Source: DATFVA01 sp963774455
Lineage (GTDB): Bacteria; Bacteroidota; Ignavibacteria; Ignavibacteriales; Ignavibacteriaceae
NCBI GenBank assembly: GCA_963774455.1
Contig: CAVZFD010000005.1
Span: 682,001 to 746,000, forward strand
Reading direction: 5' to 3'
DNA: 64,000 nucleotides
Every line of letters starts with the position of its first letter. The first letter of the stretch is position 1. A program made the position numbers and the translations under genes. Positions 58,534 through 64,000 of the stretch are shown piece by piece. The notes under the pieces are model-generated. The model ran no database searches, was not told the DNA's origin, and saw nothing but the letters and a program-made list of their open reading frames with translations.

Positions 58534-61503
58534 ATGAAGAAACTTTCTTTTTTACTGATACTTTTTATTACAGCCTGTTCCTGGTCTCAAACCACTGCCG
58601 ATAAGTACGACCAGGCTATGGCGGCATTTAATAATAGGCAATTTTCAACGGCAGTGCGGCTCTTCGATGATTTTTTCACGGAATACAATTTAACTGACGA
58701 ACAGTTTGCGGCTGCAAAGTATTATTATTCGGATGCGCTGCTTAGCCTTGGCGAAAAGAATGCTGCAGCGGCGGGATTTGAATTCATAGTTAATAATTTC
58801 GATTGGTCGGCTTTTAGGTACAAATCCTTGTACAAACTTGGGATTATCTATTTCGAGGAAGGAATGTATGATGAAAGCAGGAAGAACCTTAAAAAACTAC
58901 TGGATGAATATCCTGAAACCGAACATACAGGTTCGGCTCTATATTGGATAGGTGAATCTTATACCAAGCAGAATAGGCTTCAAGAAGCAATTTCATTCCT
59001 TGAAGAAGCTGTAAATAACAAGAGGAATAATAAATATATAGATTATACTATCTATACGCTGGCAAGTGCTTATGAAAAAACGGGGGATTATGAGAAAGCC
59101 GTTCACTATTATGATCAACTATTATCATATCACGGTGATAGTCCCCTTGCGCTCTCAGCGCAAATAAGGATCGGGATATGCTACTTCAAGTTGAAGGATT
59201 ACCAGTCATCAATCCTAGAGCTGAACAACCCTTCGCTGACGAGTCTTCCGTCCGATACATACGCCGAGAGTCTCTACCTGCTCGCAAACTCATATTACAG
59301 GGTAAAGGAATATGATAATGCAGAAAGAACTTACAATGCAGTTATAGAAAGCTTTCCTTCTTCGGATGTATTCAGGGATTCAAAATACGGTTTGGCATGG
59401 TGCTACTTTCAGCAGAATAAGTTTAACGAAGCGTATTCTGTATTTAATTCAATTTCGGAAGGTGATGATACCATCGCAGTGAAATCATTTTACTGGAAGG
59501 CGGAGGCGAAGAGATATTCAGGCAAAGTTGATGAAGCATTCAGATTATACGAAGAATTCCTGAAAAGGTATCCGGGAAGCGGCCTTGCGGAAGCTGTACG
59601 TTACCAGCTGGGCGGTTATTACTTCGAAAATAGAGATTATATTAACTCGGAAAGTTATCTAACGGCTGCCTCAAAATCAGATGTTCCCGGCGTAAGGGCA
59701 CGGGCGTTAACCATGCTCGGTGAAGTATCGCTGAACAAAAAGGATTATAATAATGCTGTAAACCGTTTTAAGGATGCTATCGATGTTATTGATGTAAAAG
59801 GGGAAATTACAAACAGGGCAAAGCTTGGACTCGGAACCACTTATTACTATCAGGGGAATTATAATGATGCTGTTGACTACCTAAAACGTCTTGATGAACC
59901 GGGAAACGGCGTTGAGAATGATAAAATCAATTTTTACCTGGCTGAAAGTTACTATGCGCTGGGAAAATACAGTGATGCACTAAAATCATATAACAGCATC
60001 AGCTCTGATGATACACTTCTTGCCGGTCAGGCATTATATGGAAAGGCTTACTGCTATTTCAATCTGAATAATTTCGGAAACGCTGCAGAACTGTTCTCGG
60101 ACTTCGTTAAAAAACACCGTAAGAATAAAAGAGTAGTTGATGCCAGACTAAGACTTGCAGACAGCTATTACGCAACTAAAAATTATGCAGCAGCCAGCAG
60201 GATCTATAAAGATTTGTTCGCAAGCAACACAACTTCAATCGATAACCCTTACGGATACTATCAGTTCGCACAGGCTCTGTATAAAGCCGGAAATACCGAT
60301 GAAGCAATGGCTGAATTTAACAACCTGCAGAAGAAATTCCCGCAGTCGGATTATGCACAGGGGTCTCTTTATACAATTGGCTGGATCTATTTTCAGAAAG
60401 AAAATTTCAGGGAGGCAATAGCAAAGTATCATGAACTGATGAAAGTGTATCCAAGTTCATCCCTGGTGCCGCTGGCTTGGTACTCGATAGGAGATTCATA
60501 CTTTAACCAGGCAAAATACGACTCGGCAATAGCAAACTACGAGAAGGTGATAACGCTTTTTCCCTCCTCCGGATATGTATTCGATGCCGTTAACGGTATC
60601 CAGTACAGCTATGTTGCAAAAAATGAACCCGAAAAAGCCGTTCAGCTGATCGACAATTTTGTTTCTAAAAATCCGGGACTCAGTTTCAGCGATCAGCTTT
60701 TCTTCAAGAAGGGCGAAACCTATTACAGCATGCGTGAATATGAAAAAGCGAAGTTAAGCTACAAGGAATTTGTATCCAATTACCCTTCAAGCAAACTTGT
60801 TCCCGATGCCTATTACTGGATTGGTAAGAGTGCACAAAACCTGGGGCAAAATGAAGAGGCAGTCTTCAATTTCAAAAGAGTATTCGATTCATACCCGAAG
60901 AGTGAAGCAGCAGGAGCGGCAGTTCTTGAGATAGGAACTATTTATAGTAATATGAAGGATTATAATTCAGCGATTGAAATATATGATAAAGCGCTTGATA
61001 AGATCCCGAAGTCGCCCAGGATCGCCGAAATACTTTTTATGAAGGGGGTTGCGTACGGCAATAAGAAAGATCCTGACAATGCTTACAGCGTTTTTCAGGA
61101 TGTGGTTCAATATTACAGCGGGACAATATTTGCAGAAAAGGCGAAGCTCGAGCTTGGATTAATTGAACTTGCTGCAGGAAGATATAGCAATGCTGAGTTT
61201 TATTTCAAGAACCTGGCAGATTCAAGATCAGACGATATAGGTGCCGAGGCTCAGTATTACCTTGGAACCGCACTGGCTGAAGCGGGGAATACCATTGATG
61301 CTATAAGTGCATTGGAACGTGTAAGAACAATTTTCTCAGCCTATGAAGAATGGCTAACGAAGTCTTATATGAAACTGGGGGACATTTACACCGGACAGGA
61401 GGAATATGATAAGGCTAAAGAATATTACAGGTCTGTTCTTTCCAAACATAAAGGTGACCAGTATGGTCAGGAAGCACAGAGTAAGCTGAGGAAACTGAAA
61501 TGA
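58534..61503 (+). CDS. Large TPR-repeat protein, 989 aa
   Basis: Begins with a signal peptide and lipobox-like ITAC (Cys15). The whole mature part is TPR units, about 25, of the 'AxYxLGxxYFxxxxYxxAxxxF..FxxxYPxS' type seen in YbgF/BamD-like envelope proteins. Examples: GSALYWIGESYTKQNRLQEA, PLAWYSIGDSYFNQAKYDSA, DAYYWIGKSAQNLGQNEEAV. Probably a periplasmic or outer-membrane-anchored scaffold. Its end overlaps the next barrel gene by 4 nt, suggesting the two proteins work together. Confidence 0.85.
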   Translation: MKKLSFLLILFITACSWSQTTADKYDQAMAAFNNRQFSTAVRLFDDFFTEYNLTDEQFAAAKYYYSDALLSLGEKNAAAAGFEFIVNNFDWSAFRYKSLYKLGIIYFEEGMYDESRKNLKKLLDEYPETEHTGSALYWIGESYTKQNRLQEAISFLEEAVNNKRNNKYIDYTIYTLASAYEKTGDYEKAVHYYDQLLSYHGDSPLALSAQIRIGICYFKLKDYQSSILELNNPSLTSLPSDTYAESLYLLANSYYRVKEYDNAERTYNAVIESFPSSDVFRDSKYGLAWCYFQQNKFNEAYSVFNSISEGDDTIAVKSFYWKAEAKRYSGKVDEAFRLYEEFLKRYPGSGLAEAVRYQLGGYYFENRDYINSESYLTAASKSDVPGVRARALTMLGEVSLNKKDYNNAVNRFKDAIDVIDVKGEITNRAKLGLGTTYYYQGNYNDAVDYLKRLDEPGNGVENDKINFYLAESYYALGKYSDALKSYNSISSDDTLLAGQALYGKAYCYFNLNNFGNAAELFSDFVKKHRKNKRVVDARLRLADSYYATKNYAAASRIYKDLFASNTTSIDNPYGYYQFAQALYKAGNTDEAMAEFNNLQKKFPQSDYAQGSLYTIGWIYFQKENFREAIAKYHELMKVYPSSSLVPLAWYSIGDSYFNQAKYDSAIANYEKVITLFPSSGYVFDAVNGIQYSYVAKNEPEKAVQLIDNFVSKNPGLSFSDQLFFKKGETYYSMREYEKAKLSYKEFVSNYPSSKLVPDAYYWIGKSAQNLGQNEEAVFNFKRVFDSYPKSEAAGAAVLEIGTIYSNMKDYNSAIEIYDKALDKIPKSPRIAEILFMKGVAYGNKKDPDNAYSVFQDVVQYYSGTIFAEKAKLELGLIELAAGRYSNAEFYFKNLADSRSDDIGAEAQYYLGTALAEAGNTIDAISALERVRTIFSAYEEWLTKSYMKLGDIYTGQEEYDKAKEYYRSVLSKHKGDQYGQEAQSKLRKLK

Positions 61504-63104
61504 CAAAAAAACTATTCTTATTATTTATTATTATATCAGCAACAACATTTGCCCAGGAATCCACTAAATCAAGCGGTAATGTTGAACTTCCGGATTTTAT
61601 TATTACGGGTAAAGAAGTTGTCTCCGTTGAGCAGGCAAAGAAGATTCCCCCGGATTTTGTATCGACTATATCGGGCGATTTTATCAGGCCTTCTTATTCA
61701 CCGGAAGAACTAGAGCTGAAGGAATTCCCGAGTCCTTTGAAAAATGATCTTGCTCTGTTCGACTCGTTAAACTATAATAACGGGTGGCTTGAAGCAGGAC
61801 TAGGTTCTTATTTTCTCCCCACGGCAAAGCTCATTTATTCCAGTCCTTTATCCGGCGGAATGATAGAAGCAAGAGCAGGGGTATTTAACCAGAGAGCTTA
61901 TGTAAACAACAGTGAGAAATATTCGCTTAACGGTGGAGCCACATTATATTATTTTATTAATAGTGAGACACCCGCATTTAACGGGATGAAGCTTAAGCTG
62001 AATGGTGACCTGGCAGTGACAGGTTACAAGCTTTACGGAAGGTTTTACGAACAGGATCCTGTAGAGAAGAGGTCTCTGAACACAGGAGATTTTTCATTTC
62101 TCCTGAATAATCTTTCAAATGAGAACTTCATTTATGAATTTCAATTTTCAGATCAGCTTGCAAACCTTGATAATCCCAATTTTTCCGAGAATCTTTTCAA
62201 CTTCGATGGTTTTGCAAAAGCCAGTTTTTCTGCTTTTAATGTAAACGTCAATCTTAATTACAAGAGACAATATATTCTGAATCAGCTGCAGGATAACTCC
62301 GAGTTTTACTTTGTCAGAGTTCGTCCTACCGTAGGACTGACATTATCTGATATACTCCGTGCAGATTTCGGAATTAGTTACTCTCAGGACGGGAGTCATT
62401 CTTTTAGTGCGCCCTATGCTTCGGCTGCACTTCACCTTGAAAGCAAAGTTACTCTCTTCGGGGAATTCGCTCCATCAGCAGACTTTCTTACGGAAAATTA
62501 TTTTATAAGGATGAATCCATACCTTGATGTAAACAGCTTTACCAACCTCTTCTTTGAGAAATCGAATGTGCTTAAAGCAGTACTTAAATATGAATACGGC
62601 CGGTACTTTGAAATTGACGGGGGTATGAAGTTCTATACCTCTGATGAAATACCTTATTTCAAGAATGATTTAATCATCGGAAACTTTGATCTCGCATCAG
62701 TCGGCGGAAACAGCATTGCAGGGTTCTTAAATCTGCTGTTCCATCCCGGACCCCTGGGAGTTTTCTACGGAACACTTCAGTATGAGAGTGTAAAAGACGA
62801 CGCCGGTATGTTCATCCCTTATTATCCGGAATGGACGGCTTCACTTAATTATAATTATGATTTTCAGATGGGATTAAATACGGGAGCTTCGTTATATTAT
62901 ACATCAGAAACTTTTGCAAATTTGACGAATACACAAAAGCTGAATTCTTATATTGATCTGGGACTAAATTTTTCTTATAAACTAACCCCAGGATTCTTTG
63001 TAACGCTTAAAATGAACAATCTCTTAAATCATGAAAATTATAATTGGTACAGGTATAAGGATCTTCCATTGAATGTAACCGGTGGGATTAAGTTTACCTG
63101 GTAA
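61500..63104 (+). CDS. TonB-receptor-like outer-membrane barrel protein
   Basis: 534 aa. Signal peptide ending TTFAQ, then a short N-terminal region with LPDFIITGKEVVSVEQ, resembling a carboxypeptidase/plug start, and about 430 residues of barrel-like strands ending FFVTLKMNNLLNHENYNWY then GGIKFTW, close to the C-terminus of TonB-dependent receptors. It lacks a full ~150-residue plug, so it may be a plugless relative. Coupled by a 4-nt overlap to the TPR lipoprotein: a possible SusC/D-like or assembly pair, though the TPR protein is not SusD. Confidence 0.72.
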   Translation: MTKKLFLLFIIISATTFAQESTKSSGNVELPDFIITGKEVVSVEQAKKIPPDFVSTISGDFIRPSYSPEELELKEFPSPLKNDLALFDSLNYNNGWLEAGLGSYFLPTAKLIYSSPLSGGMIEARAGVFNQRAYVNNSEKYSLNGGATLYYFINSETPAFNGMKLKLNGDLAVTGYKLYGRFYEQDPVEKRSLNTGDFSFLLNNLSNENFIYEFQFSDQLANLDNPNFSENLFNFDGFAKASFSAFNVNVNLNYKRQYILNQLQDNSEFYFVRVRPTVGLTLSDILRADFGISYSQDGSHSFSAPYASAALHLESKVTLFGEFAPSADFLTENYFIRMNPYLDVNSFTNLFFEKSNVLKAVLKYEYGRYFEIDGGMKFYTSDEIPYFKNDLIIGNFDLASVGGNSIAGFLNLLFHPGPLGVFYGTLQYESVKDDAGMFIPYYPEWTASLNYNYDFQMGLNTGASLYYTSETFANLTNTQKLNSYIDLGLNFSYKLTPGFFVTLKMNNLLNHENYNWYRYKDLPLNVTGGIKFTW

Positions 63105-63130
63105 ATCTTAAATAAATAATTACCGGTATA

Positions 63131-64000
63131 ATGAATAAAGCTGAAATAATTAGAAAGATCTCAAAAAAGGCCGGCGTGCCCGACACGGAGGCAAAGAAGT
63201 TCTTTGAGATATTTTTGAAAAACTCTTCGGAAATACTTAAACCAGGTGAATCACTGGATATAACTGGAGTTGGAGTATTCCAGCTGCGTGTGGGACAGAT
63301 AGAGAACCGCAGCTCACAAAATCCGGACAAGAAATATATCTACTCGGACCTTATCGTGTATATAAACAAAGATGAGAACTCCCCCGAAGATGAGGAAATA
63401 ATCTTTAATATTCCCTCAGGTATAGAGAAGGAATATCAGCCGGTTGATTCTTATTTCAGTTTAAGTATAGGGAAGCCCGTAATCCCGCTGAAAGGAGTAA
63501 AAGAAACCGAATTTTTTATTCCTCCCTCCGGAACGGAATTAAGGAGTCTGCTTGAATCGAAGATCTCAAGACTCATCAGCGAAGCCGAAAAAACTGAAGG
63601 CGGTAAAGAAACCGAAACTATAAACCTTAAGAATGACGAAGAAGGTACCGGGGAACAACCGGGCTGGAAAAAACCCGGAGAAGAGAATATCCAGGATGAA
63701 ACAGAAGTACCTGACCGAAGCGATTTTTTGAAGACAAGGGAATTCGAAAACCTATCCTGGGATTTCGGCGAGAACCTATCAAGCGGGGTAGAAGAAGAAT
63801 CTATCCTCGATTTTGATGCTGACCAGGAAGAGGCGGTATCCGGGACTGAAGTTCCGAAGTTCGAATCTAAAGAAACCCCAAAAGCGGATGTTAGACCTGA
63901 TTTTGAAGAGGAAAAAGCTGGAGAAGTTCAGGAAGAAGATATCTTTGAAGAGGTTATAGATGAGGATGATGGAGAAGCGGTATACTTTGAAGATGAAAAT
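63131..64000 (+). CDS. HU-like DNA-binding domain protein with acidic extension (5' part)
   Basis: Runs off the window. MNKAEIIRKISKKAGVPDTE, then FEIFLKNSSEILKPGESLDI and GVGVFQLRVGQIENR follow the HU/IHF fold for about 75 residues. The rest (~215 residues visible) is strongly acidic and low-complexity (EEDIFEEVIDEDDGEA). In Bacteroidota such HU-like domains are joined to membrane and SPOR segments that bind peptidoglycan; the missing 3' part would tell. Not a plain histone-like protein: the DNA-binding arm is degenerate (SSQNPDKKYIYSDLIVYI). Confidence 0.72.
   Translation, partial: MNKAEIIRKISKKAGVPDTEAKKFFEIFLKNSSEILKPGESLDITGVGVFQLRVGQIENRSSQNPDKKYIYSDLIVYINKDENSPEDEEIIFNIPSGIEKEYQPVDSYFSLSIGKPVIPLKGVKETEFFIPPSGTELRSLLESKISRLISEAEKTEGGKETETINLKNDEEGTGEQPGWKKPGEENIQDETEVPDRSDFLKTREFENLSWDFGENLSSGVEEESILDFDADQEEAVSGTEVPKFESKETPKADVRPDFEEEKAGEVQEEDIFEEVIDEDDGEAVYFEDEN

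Overview
The window looks like a piece of the chromosome of a free-living, Gram-negative member of the Bacteroidota/Chlorobi/Ignavibacteria group, most likely Ignavibacteriota. Supporting signs are a secreted enzyme ending in a type IX secretion sorting domain with the NYPNPFNPST consensus, several signal-peptide beta-barrel proteins, a Kdo/LPS-export operon, A/T-rich intergenic DNA, and a pterin pathway of the kind known from Chlorobium. No phage, transposase, CRISPR array or rRNA was seen. There are two tRNAs: Thr-UGU (minus strand, near 11.4 kb) and Leu-GAG (plus strand, near 55.9 kb).

Layout. 1-255 is the end of a cytochrome c. 370-6151 (minus strand) is a six-gene putative lipid or isoprenoid operon: UbiA-type prenyltransferase (frameshifted), DAGK/LCB5-type lipid kinase, ThiL-like kinase, alpha-oxoamine synthase and B12-binding radical SAM enzyme. 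6.5-13.1 kb holds scattered genes: a T9SS-exported esterase, a cupredoxin lipoprotein, the soluble transhydrogenase SthA, a beta-barrel protein and an FmdB zinc ribbon. 13.2-18.5 kb has an aldo/keto reductase, a large LuxR-type ATPase regulator, a pair of DUF4242 proteins (one cytoplasmic, one exported) and a lipoprotein. 18.7-25.7 kb is an arsenic island: arsR, a tiny Cys-rich ORF, arsM, a second arsR, an ArsP-type permease, arsC, Acr3, four thioredoxin-fold proteins and ccdA. 25.9-29.1 kb pairs a radical SAM protein with a frameshifted lipoprotein.

29.3-35.4 kb contains a PPOX-type protein, a DHA2 drug transporter, a beta-barrel protein, a trypsin-like lipoprotein followed by a stand-alone copy of its pro-domain, and a membrane-bound spermidine-synthase-like protein. 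35.9-39.7 kb encodes a cNMP-binding histidine kinase overlapping a response regulator fused to glutaredoxin-like and thioredoxin-reductase-like domains that have lost their redox cysteines. 41.7-48.1 kb is a tight envelope operon (kdsA, unknown, kdsD, lptC, ostA/lptA, lptB, murB). 48.4-53.2 kb has an aromatic amino acid hydroxylase, two peroxiredoxins with a rhodanese, then a 6-pyruvoyl-tetrahydropterin synthase homologue, folE and two short-chain reductases, a plausible tetrahydrobiopterin supply line for the hydroxylase. 53.5-55.7 kb is a divergent Spy-like / ECF sigma / anti-sigma / Spy-like envelope-stress locus. 56-64 kb has TPR proteins, beta-barrel proteins, a DUF92 membrane protein and the start of a HU-like protein with an acidic extension.

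Quality note. At least four one-base frameshifts, each in a short G or A run, break otherwise convincing reading frames (UbiA; the 27.2-29.1 kb lipoprotein twice; the 31.5 kb beta-barrel protein). Homopolymer sequencing error is the simplest explanation. The strongest candidates for new biology are the cysteine-less redox two-component fusion, the protease plus free pro-domain pair, the 370-6151 lipid cluster, and the arsenic-thioredoxin-CcdA assembly.
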